NCBI GenBank assembly: GCA_964531745.1
Contig: CAZHFX010000009.1
Location: 1-32,845, forward strand
Direction of reading: 5' to 3'
DNA length: 32,845 bases
Source of the DNA: JACRFW01 sp964531745
GTDB lineage: Bacteria > Patescibacteriota > Patescibacteriia > Magasanikbacterales > GWA2-37-8
Below the pieces are notes generated by a model. That model saw nothing but the letters and a program-made list of their open reading frames with translations. It searched no databases and was not told the DNA's origin. This document shows, piece after piece, positions 1 through 6,222 of this stretch. Within the stretch, counting starts at the first letter, position 1. Every line of letters starts with the position of its first letter. Position numbers and translations under genes: made by a program.

Positions 1-627
1 GCTCACCACGCCCCAAAAACTCAGGCGCTCGGACATGCTGGATAAAGTTAAATTGCCGGTAGCAAATTCTGCAAAAACTTTTTTGACTGCTCTGGATTTA
101 AGTTCATCGGGTTCTATGTTTCTTGTTTTTGCATTATTCACATATCCAAAAGGAGCTTTGGTCGGCCATTCGCCGCGCCTGAGTTTTTGGCGAACGCCAC
201 GTTTGACGTTTTCCGACAGGTTGTCGGAATAATATTTTGATTGCCCAAACGCGACTTGAAGCATAAATAGTCCTTGTGGCGTTGGTTCAAACCAAAACGT
301 TGGAAAACGCAAAGAAACTATTTTAGTAGTATCAATGCTGTAGATAATCTGGCCGCCGTCTATACTATTTCTTGCAAGTCTATCCGGGTGCCAAGCAAGC
401 AGTCCTACTGGTTCTTTGCTTTTATGCACGGCGGCCATCATTTCGTTAAAGATCTCTCTGCCTGGTTTCTTTGCGCTCTTACTTTCTATGAAGGTTTGGG
501 CAATAAAAATATTTTCTCTTTTGGCAAATTCATTTAGTTCGGCAAGCTGTGCTTCAATACTCATGACTTGCCGCTCTTCATCTTCTGTAGATTTGCGTGC
601 GTAGAGAAAATATTTTGTCATATTCAT
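1..627 (-). CDS. Serine recombinase (large resolvase/invertase family), 3' end outside window
   Basis: An open frame of 209 codons runs from an ATG at 627 to the left edge with no stop, so the C-terminal part lies outside. The N-terminus carries the serine recombinase catalytic domain: YARKST with nucleophile Ser13 and Arg11, and the HPDRLARN segment around residues 80-87. From about residue 157 (APFGYVNN) the Recombinase domain of large serine integrases begins. Such enzymes cut and rejoin DNA through a phosphoserine link and drive integration, excision or inversion. A second ATG at 621 is an alternative start; neither has a clear Shine-Dalgarno. The gene points away from the neighbouring DGR cassette and could be the enzyme that moved it, but that is inference. 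Confidence 0.88.
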   Translation of the reverse strand, partial: MNMTKYFLYARKSTEDEERQVMSIEAQLAELNEFAKRENIFIAQTFIESKSAKKPGREIFNEMMAAVHKSKEPVGLLAWHPDRLARNSIDGGQIIYSIDTTKIVSLRFPTFWFEPTPQGLFMLQVAFGQSKYYSDNLSENVKRGVRQKLRRGEWPTKAPFGYVNNAKTRNIEPDELKSRAVKKVFAEFATGNLTLSSMSERLSFWGVVS

Positions 628-722
628 TTTGTTTAAGAATGAAAATGTAAAACGTGACGTTAAAAAAATAGTGGTGTCAGAGCACGGCAGCGCTGTGGCG
701 CTGGGTCGCCTACTGGCGACCA

Positions 723-1032
723 CGAACCGCCGCCTCGGGGGGTGAAAGGTGTCATGGTTGTGGGTGGGGGGTTTTAAAATTGTTGGCGATTTGGCCAAAA
801 ACGCCGCCGCCCGCGCCGCCGCCGAAAATAATAATTCCCTTCAAAATTCTGGAAGTTTCGTTTTGTCGAAAATCTTGAACGATGTTCGAACTTTTTACGA
901 ACGGAATTTTTAAAACATTTTATTGGGCGGGCGGCAGGAAGGGGTTTAAGGGGAGGGAATGCCGCCCACCCACAAAATCGCCGAAATTTCAAAAATGTTA
1001 GGGGCTTTTTTGGCGACGACGTGTTTTGTCGT
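723..1032. repeat. Left arm of long inverted repeat flanking the DGR cassette
   Basis: Positions 863-1032 are the reverse complement of 4142-4311 with only two mismatches by eye over 170 bp. Farther out, 723-741 matches 4340-4358 exactly (19 nt, inverted). The left arm carries about 95 extra bases between these two blocks (roughly 768-862), GC-rich and low in complexity. On the plus strand, 717-743 reads TTNRRLGG then a stop, matching the recombinase C-terminal remnant in the right arm, so the arms seem to derive from a recombinase 3' end plus downstream sequence. I see no gene in 628-1205 other than this arm. Confidence 0.92.
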
Positions 1033-1159
1033 ATTCGCTTTGGCGAATGCACCGCCGATTATGAACGAAAAAGACAATATATGTAGCCACGCTTGTCCCA
1101 CCCACCCATACGCACGTGGCAAATTTTAACCCCTTGAATTGGAAAGCTATAACTCTATA

Positions 1160-1188
1160 TAGACCAATTATACCAAAATCGGTATAAT
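1160..1188 (+). promoter_or_regulatory. Promoter of the XRE regulator with palindromic operator
   Basis: A perfect -10 TATAAT (1183-1188) sits 17 bp downstream of a weak -35 TAGACC (1160-1165). A perfect 8-bp inverted repeat, ATTATACC and GGTATAAT (1167-1174 and 1181-1188, 6-nt spacer), covers the -10. This is the usual layout of an autoregulated small XRE repressor; the operator role is inferred. Confidence 0.6.
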
Positions 1189-1220
1189 AAAGACAATCTA
1201 ACCATGTGGATAACAACTCT

Positions 1221-1427
1221 ATGAATAAAATAGTCAAACGATTTGCTAATAAAATACGTCAAATTAGAAAAGAAAAAAGCATGTCGCAAGGTGATGTCGC
1301 AAAAAAATTAAAAGTACACCGAACATATATCAGCGGTTTAGAACGTGGGTTACAAAATCCGTCCCTTTTGACTTTAAATAAAATTGCGAGAGTTTTTAAA
1401 ATAAAAGTTGACGAGCTGATAAAATAA
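1221..1427 (+). CDS. Small XRE-family helix-turn-helix regulator
   Basis: The 68-aa protein (from ATG 1221; GTG 1206 would add five residues) is a single HTH_3/Cro-C1 domain. It shows the typical pattern SQGDVAKKLKVHRTYISGLERG followed by NPSLLTLNKIARVFKI-KVDEL, with the recognition helix around VHRTYISGLERG. It has no further domain. It sits just inside the left inverted repeat and is convergent with the RT gene, the two stop codons separated by two bases. The palindrome over its promoter suggests it represses itself. Whether it also controls the DGR or the recombinase is unknown. Confidence 0.88.
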   Translation: MNKIVKRFANKIRQIRKEKSMSQGDVAKKLKVHRTYISGLERGLQNPSLLTLNKIARVFKIKVDELIK

Positions 1428-1429
1428 GG

Positions 1430-2422
1430 CTACCCCTGCCACAACCAATATTCCCCTATTACTTGTTTGCGTAATCCGACGGTATTACCGTGACTAATTA
1501 GACCAAGGTATGAGGTAAGACCAGCCTCGCTGATTGAGTTTCGTATATTTCTAAACATCCTTTCCTTTGTTTTAATGCGTAGCACGCGATGACGCGGAAA
1601 ATGAACCCAGCCCAAAAAATCGACACCCGATGATATTGTACTGATAAACAGTTTATCGGGGTGAAGTGAAAGCTTCAATTTGGACTGTAAAAATTTCGCA
1701 ATTTTTGGCACCGCGTTTTCAAGCCTATATTTATCACGAGACATCAAAACAAAATCATCGGCATACCGAACATAATAATGAGACTTAAGTGTGTGTTTTG
1801 CCCAATGATCAAACTCGTTGAGGTAAACATTTGCAAAAAGCTGCGAGGTGAGATTGCCTAGTGGCAAGCCGACATCGGGCTGATTTATCGTGTGAAAGCT
1901 GGCGATAATATTCTTTAGAAGCCAAATAATATACTGGTCAGATATATGGGCGGCTAAAAAATTGTTGAGCACTTTATGATTTATACTCGCAAAAAACTTT
2001 TTTATATCACACTTTAAAACCCAACAAGTGCGAGTGTGATTTTTGCCTACGCAAAATGCCAAATTTCTAAAACGGTTAATGGCCTTATGCATACCTTTGT
2101 CATCACGGCACGAATATGAATCGGCGATAAAAGTTTTATCAAAAAATGGGTATAAAATGCGATAAACAGCATGGTGAAGTAGCCGGTCGCGTACGCTAGC
2201 TTTATGAATATGCCGTCGCTTGGGATCGGTGACATAAAAACTTTCATAGCCGCCATGACGATAAATTCGGTTGACTAATTCCTCATGAAGCTCTACAATA
2301 TTGTCCATTAAGTTGCGGCTGAATTTGATAACATCTATTTTCTTTTTCTTGCCAATTATAAATTCTTGCCAAGCAAAACATAAATTTTCTAGAGAAATAA
2401 TATTTGCGTAACTATGACTCAA
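1430..2422 (-). CDS. DGR reverse transcriptase
   Basis: Retron-type RT of about 330 aa. From a TTG start at 2422, motifs are: catalytic Asp in KCDIKKFF (about residue 139), motif 4 LPLGNLTSQLFANVY (about 187-201), the YADD active site in YVRYADDFVLM (about 218-228), and the FLGW motif downstream. The N-terminal ISLENLCFAWQE segment resembles the start of known DGR RTs such as Bordetella phage Brt. It copies the TR RNA into cDNA while misreading adenines, and the cDNA then replaces VR. The open frame extends 40 codons further upstream to an ATG at 2542, but that part is antisense to avd and looks like shadow coding, so I prefer the later start. No Shine-Dalgarno is visible. It is on the same strand as TR and the target. 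Confidence 0.93.
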   Translation of the reverse strand: MSHSYANIISLENLCFAWQEFIIGKKKKIDVIKFSRNLMDNIVELHEELVNRIYRHGGYESFYVTDPKRRHIHKASVRDRLLHHAVYRILYPFFDKTFIADSYSCRDDKGMHKAINRFRNLAFCVGKNHTRTCWVLKCDIKKFFASINHKVLNNFLAAHISDQYIIWLLKNIIASFHTINQPDVGLPLGNLTSQLFANVYLNEFDHWAKHTLKSHYYVRYADDFVLMSRDKYRLENAVPKIAKFLQSKLKLSLHPDKLFISTISSGVDFLGWVHFPRHRVLRIKTKERMFRNIRNSISEAGLTSYLGLISHGNTVGLRKQVIGEYWLWQG

Positions 2423-2860
2423 TTGAATTTTTCCGCCGATACGGCTATTAAGCCCCCCCCCCTCGGCAAAATTGCTAATGGGCAAATTAGTGCTGAAATT
2501 CCGCTTCTTACCGAGTTCAAAAATGCTTATTTGATATGGCATAATTATTTTAGCAGTTTGCCTCGCTTGACTAGATATACTTTAGGAGCGAAAATAGATA
2601 ACTGTTTTTTAGAATTACTAGAAAAAACTCTTATCGCGCAATTTAGTAAAAAAGAAAATAAATTTATTGTTTTAAACGAATTAAGCAATAAATTAGACAA
2701 CTTAAAATTTTTTCTGACTTTGCTTTGGGAAACAAAAGGTATGAATACTAATACATATACGCAACTATCCCAAAAACTAATTAACTCAGGCAAAATGTTA
2801 GGCAAATGGCTATCGCTGTTTAAAAAAGCAACTCCCCCAGCGGAAGCCGAGGGAGAATAA
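2414..2860 (+). CDS. avd: Avd-like DGR accessory protein (four-helix bundle)
   Basis: The 148-aa protein is almost all helical. From about residue 31 it follows the Avd/S23-like four-helix pattern: IPLLTEFKNAYLIWHNYFSS, then LPRLTRYTLGAKIDN, then NELSNKLDNLKFFLTLLWE, ending in GKMLGKWLSLFKK, the best conserved signature of the family. Avd proteins are small basic pentameric bundles that bind the DGR RT and TR RNA and are needed for mutagenic cDNA synthesis. The first 30 residues, including a 10-C homopolymer that encodes Pro-Pro-Pro, are not conserved-looking. The gene is opposite in strand to RT, TR and target, and its ATG overlaps the RT start by 9 bases. It ends eight bases before TR. Confidence 0.85.
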   Translation: MTQLNFSADTAIKPPPLGKIANGQISAEIPLLTEFKNAYLIWHNYFSSLPRLTRYTLGAKIDNCFLELLEKTLIAQFSKKENKFIVLNELSNKLDNLKFFLTLLWETKGMNTNTYTQLSQKLINSGKMLGKWLSLFKKATPPAEAEGE

Positions 2861-2868
2861 AGAGACTG

Positions 2869-2986
2869 GCGACGAAGCACCCGGTAGTTGCCGTTGAAGT
2901 CGTTGTTGAGCCAGTTCCAGTTCTGGATCCAGCGGTCGTCGTTCCAGTAGACGTAGGCGACGTTCTCGGAATTGTCCGGGTGCCGC
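2869..2986 (-). repeat. DGR template repeat (TR)
   Basis: A 118-bp segment aligns without gaps to 3360-3477. Read on the minus strand it has Asn and Tyr codons rich in adenine (AAC, AAT, TAC) and would encode a peptide like the target C-terminus, e.g. WNWLNNDFNGNYRVLRR. All 21 differences from VR fall at A of this strand (17 A-to-G, 2 A-to-C, 2 A-to-T); about 8 A are unchanged and no C, G or T differs. The last 16 bp on the sense side (2869-2884) are identical to VR and likely form the initiation-of-mutagenic-homing match. TR lies between avd and the target. Confidence 0.95.
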
Positions 2987-3115
2987 TTCTTTTGTGCAAA
3001 TGGCCGCCCATACCACCGCCCCTTGAATACTCTTGGGGTTGTATTGTTTTTGAAGACGTTATCTCCCTAGCACATTGCACCAAGTATCTTTATTTTTCAC
3101 TATAACCGCTTACGC

Positions 3116-3193
3116 TGTGGCAAGCCGTAGCCGGCCACATTCTGAAGCAAAAGAAATAGCGAGATTTTTCAGGCACAAGCCGTAGCCGGTGCC
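3116..3193. repeat. Two hairpins sharing one 12-nt loop, with compensatory stem changes
   Basis: Hairpin 1 (3116-3139) has stem TGTGGC/GCCACA; hairpin 2 (3172-3193) has stem GGCAC/GTGCC. Both enclose the identical 12-nt loop AAGCCGTAGCCG. Three inner stem pairs differ between the two copies while pairing is kept, which suggests selection for RNA or DNA structure. They sit between TR and VR and have no T-run, so they are not obvious terminators. Confidence 0.6.
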
Positions 3194-3243
3194 GTCTGTA
3201 AAATCTAAAAAGAGTATACCAAAAATTTTAATAAAATAGAAGA

Positions 3244-3289
3244 ACCCTCGCCCCGACGTTTCGCTTGCGCGAATTGTCGAGACGAGGGT
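3244..3289. other. Long imperfect hairpin downstream of the target gene
   Basis: Nested pairings are ACCCTCG/CGAGGGT (3244-3250 with 3283-3289), CGAC/GTCG (3254-3257 with 3276-3279) and TCGC/GCGA (3261-3264 with 3269-3272) around the tetraloop TTGC, with symmetric 3-nt internal loops. It lies 3' of VR on the transcribed strand. No T-run follows on either side, so a terminator role is not supported. Confidence 0.6.
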
Positions 3290-3314
3290 CCAAAGGGAAC
3301 GAGGATCGGAGACG

Positions 3315-3330
3315 CGAACCCGAGGGTTCG
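3315..3330. other. Short hairpin 3' of VR, DGR-homing type
   Basis: The palindrome CGAACC-CGAG-GGTTCG forms a 6-bp stem with a 4-nt loop. It is 29 bp past the VR end on the target's sense strand. DGRs such as the Bordetella phage system have a hairpin or cruciform with a 4-nt loop just downstream of VR that promotes retrohoming. Position and shape fit; function is inferred. Confidence 0.55.
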
Positions 3331-3353
3331 AGAGTCCGAGTAACCAAGTCCCC

Positions 3354-3812
3354 CTACTTGCGACGAAGCACCCGGCAGCCGCCGCCGAAGACGCGGCTGA
3401 GCCAGACCCAGCGCCGGACCCAGCGGTCGCCGCTCCAGCAGACGTAGGCGACGCTCCCGGAATCGTCCGGGTGCCGCCAGGCCGTGAAGACGAAAGCCGC
3501 CTTACCCCGCAACGCCGCGGGGATCTCGTCCTGGTGGGCGAGGAGATACTCGCCCTCGTCCTGGCCGAGGTCGGCGGTCATTTCCTTGGCCCGGGTGACC
3601 ATGGTGTCGCCCTTGACGTAGTCCTCGCCCTCCCGGAGGAGGCCGAGGATGTCGTAGGTGCGACCGACGATGGTCACGGTGGTCGGAAGGATACCGGCGA
3701 GCTTCGCCGCGAACTCCCGAACCGCCGCCGTATTGTCGGAGCTGATCAGCACGTTGAACAGATCGTTTCCGAGCTCCTTCTGCAGGTGCGCCGTGGAACG
3801 GAGTGTGTCCAT
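3354..3812 (-). CDS. DGR target protein with C-terminal variable region
   Basis: The 152-aa protein has no signal peptide or membrane segment. Its C-terminal 40 residues (about 112-151) are encoded by VR and follow the C-type-lectin/formylglycine-enzyme-like pattern of DGR targets: FVFTAWRHPDD, then VAYVCWSGDRW, a W-rich stretch, and a GG-CRVLRRK end. Relative to TR, about 16 residues have changed (117, 119, 120, 125, 127, 128, 132-134, 136, 139-141, 143, 145, 146), mostly from Asn. The N-terminal 110 residues are of unknown function. The start ATG follows a purine-rich AAGGAAAAGGAAG and a GGAGG slightly farther up. The gene is far more GC-rich than the RT and avd genes, with C/G at most third positions. 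Its ligand cannot be told from sequence. Confidence 0.9.
   Translation of the reverse strand: MDTLRSTAHLQKELGNDLFNVLISSDNTAAVREFAAKLAGILPTTVTIVGRTYDILGLLREGEDYVKGDTMVTRAKEMTADLGQDEGEYLLAHQDEIPAALRGKAAFVFTAWRHPDDSGSVAYVCWSGDRWVRRWVWLSRVFGGGCRVLRRK
3360..3477 (-). repeat. DGR variable repeat (VR)
   Basis: This segment aligns gap-free to TR (2869-2986) and forms the 3' end of the target gene, ending four bases before the stop codon. Adenine-specific substitutions at 21 of about 29 TR adenines show that mutagenic homing has worked in this lineage. Similarity ends abruptly after 3477. Confidence 0.95.
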
Positions 3813-3958
3813 CTTCCTTTTCCTTTGCCTCCTCGATTACGAGAAAGCTAACTCCTCGCCAAAACGGCAAAGAGGAAGTGCTGGTTTGCCAGCCTTCTTT
3901 CCGCTTACTAACATAATAAGCCAAAAGAAAACCGGAAAAATTACAAAAAGAACTGTTT

Positions 3959-3987
3959 ATAATAGCACAAAATTGGGCTTTTGTCAA
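3959..3987 (-). promoter_or_regulatory. Sigma-70-type promoter of the DGR target gene
   Basis: On the minus strand a perfect -35 TTGACA (3987-3982) is followed after exactly 17 bp by TATTAT (3964-3959). The expected start is near 3952, giving a leader of about 140 nt before the ATG at 3812. The leader holds a possible small hairpin around 3851-3875 (TCCTC/GAGGA). This promoter could also transcribe VR, TR and RT as one RNA. Confidence 0.65.
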
Positions 3988-4141
3988 ACGGCGACGCCCT
4001 AATTTTGGACTATTATAGCTAAATTTAGCCAAAATACTAATGATACTCGGCAATTTTGGCCTTGCTTTTTATTGTAAATCAGGTAAACTATTAACGCAAA
4101 CGCAAAATTGCTACGACAGCGGCGCGCCCCGTGCGCGGGGC

Positions 4142-4358
4142 ACGACAAAACACGCCGTCGCCAAAAAAGCCCCTAACATTTTTGAAATTTCGGCGATTTT
4201 GTGGGCGGGCGGCATTCCCTCCCCTTAAACCCCTTCCTGCCGCCCGCCCAATAAAATGTTTTAAAAATTCCGTTCGTAAAAAGTTCGAACATCGTTCAAG
4301 ATTTTCGACAACACTATCCACAACCACAACACTTTTTTACCCCCGAGGCGGCGGTTCG
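4142..4358. repeat. Right arm of long inverted repeat flanking the DGR cassette
   Basis: Inverted partner of the arm at 723-1032: 4142-4311 pairs with 863-1032 over 170 bp with two mismatches, and 4340-4358 pairs exactly with 723-741. The arm overlaps the end of a recombinase C-terminal remnant. Between the target promoter and this arm (about 3990-4141) I see no gene. Confidence 0.92.
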
Positions 4359-4515
4359 TTCCGGGTTGTGCCACAAACGATTTGATTTCGTAAAAAAAAT
4401 CGTTTGACGTCGCTAATTTTTTGGCGTGGTGAGCGGCTTTCCAGAATTGCTTCATGGGTTCGATCCATGAAACCCTTCCTCTCTCCAAAGCAGACTTTTT
4501 TTGATGAAGGTATGT
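4335..4515 (-). pseudogene. C-terminal fragment of a serine recombinase
   Basis: The minus strand encodes, after a stop near 4518, a stretch reading SWIEPMKQFWKAAHHAKKLA followed by FYEIKSFVAQ and GTNRRLGGKKV. This has the spacing of the C-terminus of serine recombinases common in Patescibacteria (W-EPM--F---A--A--IA, then --IGSN-RL---). No catalytic domain precedes it, so it is a remnant or was left by rearrangement. It runs straight into the right inverted repeat. The family match is from memory of the motif, not from an alignment. Confidence 0.5.
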
Positions 4516-4550
4516 TTATATTTTAAGCATATCCTCTATTTCTAAAATTT

Positions 4551-4587
4551 TATAAAAACAAAACCCCACTAAATTATCGAGGTTTTG
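4551..4587 (-). terminator. Possible terminator of the restriction-modification operon
   Basis: On the minus strand, stem CAAAACC/GGTTTTG (4587-4581 with 4565-4559) with a 15-nt loop is followed by TTTTTATA. It lies about 90 bp past the zinc-ribbon gene. The stem is AT-rich and the loop long, so strength is uncertain. Confidence 0.35.
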
Positions 4588-4678
4588 GGAATACTTATTT
4601 CAGTCGCAGTCGAGGCGATAATTTCGCCCTTAACAAGAATCTCTGCCACACATCCTCCACCCCCGCTCGCTCTATCTA

Positions 4679-4834
4679 CTACGAATTATTTTTTATATCC
4701 AAAATTGTATATTCATTTCTCTGTCCGCATTCCTCACAAGTTAACATGTTAGTTGTTGTAACGCCCTCTTGAATTTTTATTTCACCATTCTTTTTCTCCC
4801 AACATTTTTCACAAAGATGTTTAGGGTTCCTCAT
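4679..4834 (-). CDS. 51-aa zinc-ribbon protein
   Basis: An ATG at 4834 opens a 51-codon frame with two CxxC knuckles, Cys8/Cys11 (LCEKCW) and Cys33/Cys36 (TCEECG), spaced as in small zinc-ribbon proteins, and a TAG stop. It begins 11 bases after the HsdS stop on the same strand, so it is probably the last gene of that operon. There is no Shine-Dalgarno. The function is unknown; a nucleic-acid-binding accessory is possible. It could be chance coding, but the paired cysteines and operon position argue for a real gene. Confidence 0.6.
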   Translation of the reverse strand: MRNPKHLCEKCWEKKNGEIKIQEGVTTTNMLTCEECGQRNEYTILDIKNNS

Positions 4835-4845
4835 ATTTATAATTA

Positions 4846-6222
4846 CTACTTATTTTCTATCATTTCCTCGACCTTTAATTTTGCCTCTTCCAACAATTCG
4901 GCGGCTTTCTTGTGCTCGTGGTAAGACTGCAACAACAAGTCCGCAATCTTATTTTGCGTTGAAACGGGCAAAATAGGAACAATTAAATTTTTTATTTGCT
5001 CGGGCTTCCAGTGAGCGATAATTGAACCGCCCGCGTCGCGCTCGGCTTGCAGACGACCGACCATTGAATTTAAAACAAGTGTTAAATATTCTGGATTGAT
5101 TTTATCTTTTAATTTCAAACGCATTACACCACTCGAAATAATGCCCTCAACCGGCTCGCGAATTATACATGCCATGCCGGGCGAAGCGTCTTTGGTTAAC
5201 AAAATCTCCCCAACTTGAGGCTGATAATCATTTTTAAATTCGTCGTATAATTCTTCACTAATATATTTTTGGGTTTTATCAATAAGCCCATCTTTAGAAA
5301 TACTACTGACACGGATAAACAGCTTACCAACATCTTGATAAGCTTCCGCGCCGGGCTCTACGCCTTTGGTCATCTCTGCCAATTCAGAGAGCCCTGCGGT
5401 TTGTTTTTTGCCTATTTTTAATAACATTTTATTGCAGGGAGAATTAAAATATTCTGCGTCAAGACGATTTGCTTCTTGTACTTCCGACAAATTAATAACC
5501 GCGGTAAAAAATTTATCTTCAATCTCAGTCTGGAGATTGTCAATGCCTAACTCATTTAAAAATAATTGCTCGGCTTGTGTATAGGAAAGTTCTGCGCTGT
5601 GTAAAGTATTTAAAAAATCTTTGTAGGTATTTTCAACATTCTTTGTCACTTTTTCATCAAAAATTGGAACTCTAAATTTTTTAATGGTTCCTAAAAAAAT
5701 ATTTGCTTGCACGCTACTTACAATTTCCCTCTGAGTTTGCAAACGCCCGTATTTTGAATTTAAAAAAGCGACTAAAAAATACGGTGAAATACTACTGCTG
5801 GGGGTAATCTTGGCTATTGCTTGATTGGCGTTTACTTTTTTTGGAAATTTATGAGCCACCGCTGCGTTGCCGATTGTGCCTGCCATAGTGAGCAGAACCT
5901 GCCCCTCGCTAACGCGTGATTTTTTAAGTATCTCATCAGCTTTTTCACTGATATACTTAACACTAGATAAATCAACAAACCCTTCATGCACATCGCCAAC
6001 ATTTATATACGGCACTCCTGAATTTTGCCATTCAATGTAGCTGGTCAGTGAATAAGCACCGAAGCTAACAACCGATTCTGAAATATCTTCAATTGTTTTT
6101 GTTTTTAAAGCCTGCAATTTTTTATTTAAATCTAAATACTCTGGCTGATAATAATCAGCATCTAAACGTGATTCGCCCTCAAGGCGTGATTTTTGTATGA
6201 TAGAAAATGGCATATCATTCAT
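4846..6222 (-). CDS. hsdS: Type I-style restriction-modification specificity subunit
   Basis: About 458 aa with two target-recognition half-domains in tandem, the classic HsdS architecture. The first half shows VPYINVGDVHEGFVDLSS, GQVLLTMAGTIGNAAV and a FLVAFLNSKYGRLQ end; the second repeats this as KLFIRVSSISKDG, GEILLTKDASPGMACII and LTLVLNSMVGRLQAE. Each half ends in a helical spacer, the last being charged and coiled-coil-like (HEHKKAAELLEEAKLKVEEM). The protein sets the bipartite DNA sequence recognised by the methyltransferase. I chose ATG 6222, which overlaps the upstream stop by 8 bases, over a TTG at 6225. It is translated with its neighbours. Confidence 0.93.
   Translation of the reverse strand: MNDMPFSIIQKSRLEGESRLDADYYQPEYLDLNKKLQALKTKTIEDISESVVSFGAYSLTSYIEWQNSGVPYINVGDVHEGFVDLSSVKYISEKADEILKKSRVSEGQVLLTMAGTIGNAAVAHKFPKKVNANQAIAKITPSSSISPYFLVAFLNSKYGRLQTQREIVSSVQANIFLGTIKKFRVPIFDEKVTKNVENTYKDFLNTLHSAELSYTQAEQLFLNELGIDNLQTEIEDKFFTAVINLSEVQEANRLDAEYFNSPCNKMLLKIGKKQTAGLSELAEMTKGVEPGAEAYQDVGKLFIRVSSISKDGLIDKTQKYISEELYDEFKNDYQPQVGEILLTKDASPGMACIIREPVEGIISSGVMRLKLKDKINPEYLTLVLNSMVGRLQAERDAGGSIIAHWKPEQIKNLIVPILPVSTQNKIADLLLQSYHEHKKAAELLEEAKLKVEEMIENK

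Larger units (their letters stand above)
863..4311. mobile_element. Candidate DGR-bearing mobile or invertible segment bounded by 170 bp inverted repeats
   Basis: The segment between the arms (1033-4141) holds an XRE regulator, RT, Avd, TR and target/VR, a complete DGR. A serine recombinase gene lies just outside the left arm and a recombinase C-terminal fragment lies at the right arm. No target-site duplication was identified, and the arms are not typical transposon termini. The boundaries and the mobile status are inference; the inverted repeat itself is directly visible. Confidence 0.45.

Noticed and set aside
1..12. 12-nt inverted match between 1-12 and 4427-4438
   Set aside because: It lies in unrelated reading frames of two recombinase sequences with no extended similarity; most likely chance.
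35..604. Plus-strand open frames at the left edge
   Set aside because: They are antisense to the serine recombinase, whose catalytic motifs are clear on the minus strand.
774..1237. Minus-strand open frames in and near the left inverted repeat
   Set aside because: The same reading appears in the right arm only because the DNA is repeated; composition is low in complexity and no motif is seen.
2452..2461. 10-C homopolymer near the avd start, possible frameshift
   Set aside because: The avd frame reads through it without disruption and no better downstream start exists; it affects only the unconserved N-terminus.
2810..3083. Minus-strand open frames across TR
   Set aside because: They are in frames other than the VR frame or are low-complexity Thr/Gly readings of TR; TR acts as RNA template, not as a gene.
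3471..3851. 126-aa plus-strand open frame opposite the DGR target
   Set aside because: It is a shadow of the GC-rich target gene; its sequence has no recognisable features, while the minus frame has the VR signature and a promoter.
4430..4500. tRNA-like TTCGATC arm near the right repeat
   Set aside because: The palindrome CATGG/CCATG resembles a T arm, but the T-stem register is wrong and no acceptor or anticodon stem can be built; the region codes for the recombinase fragment.
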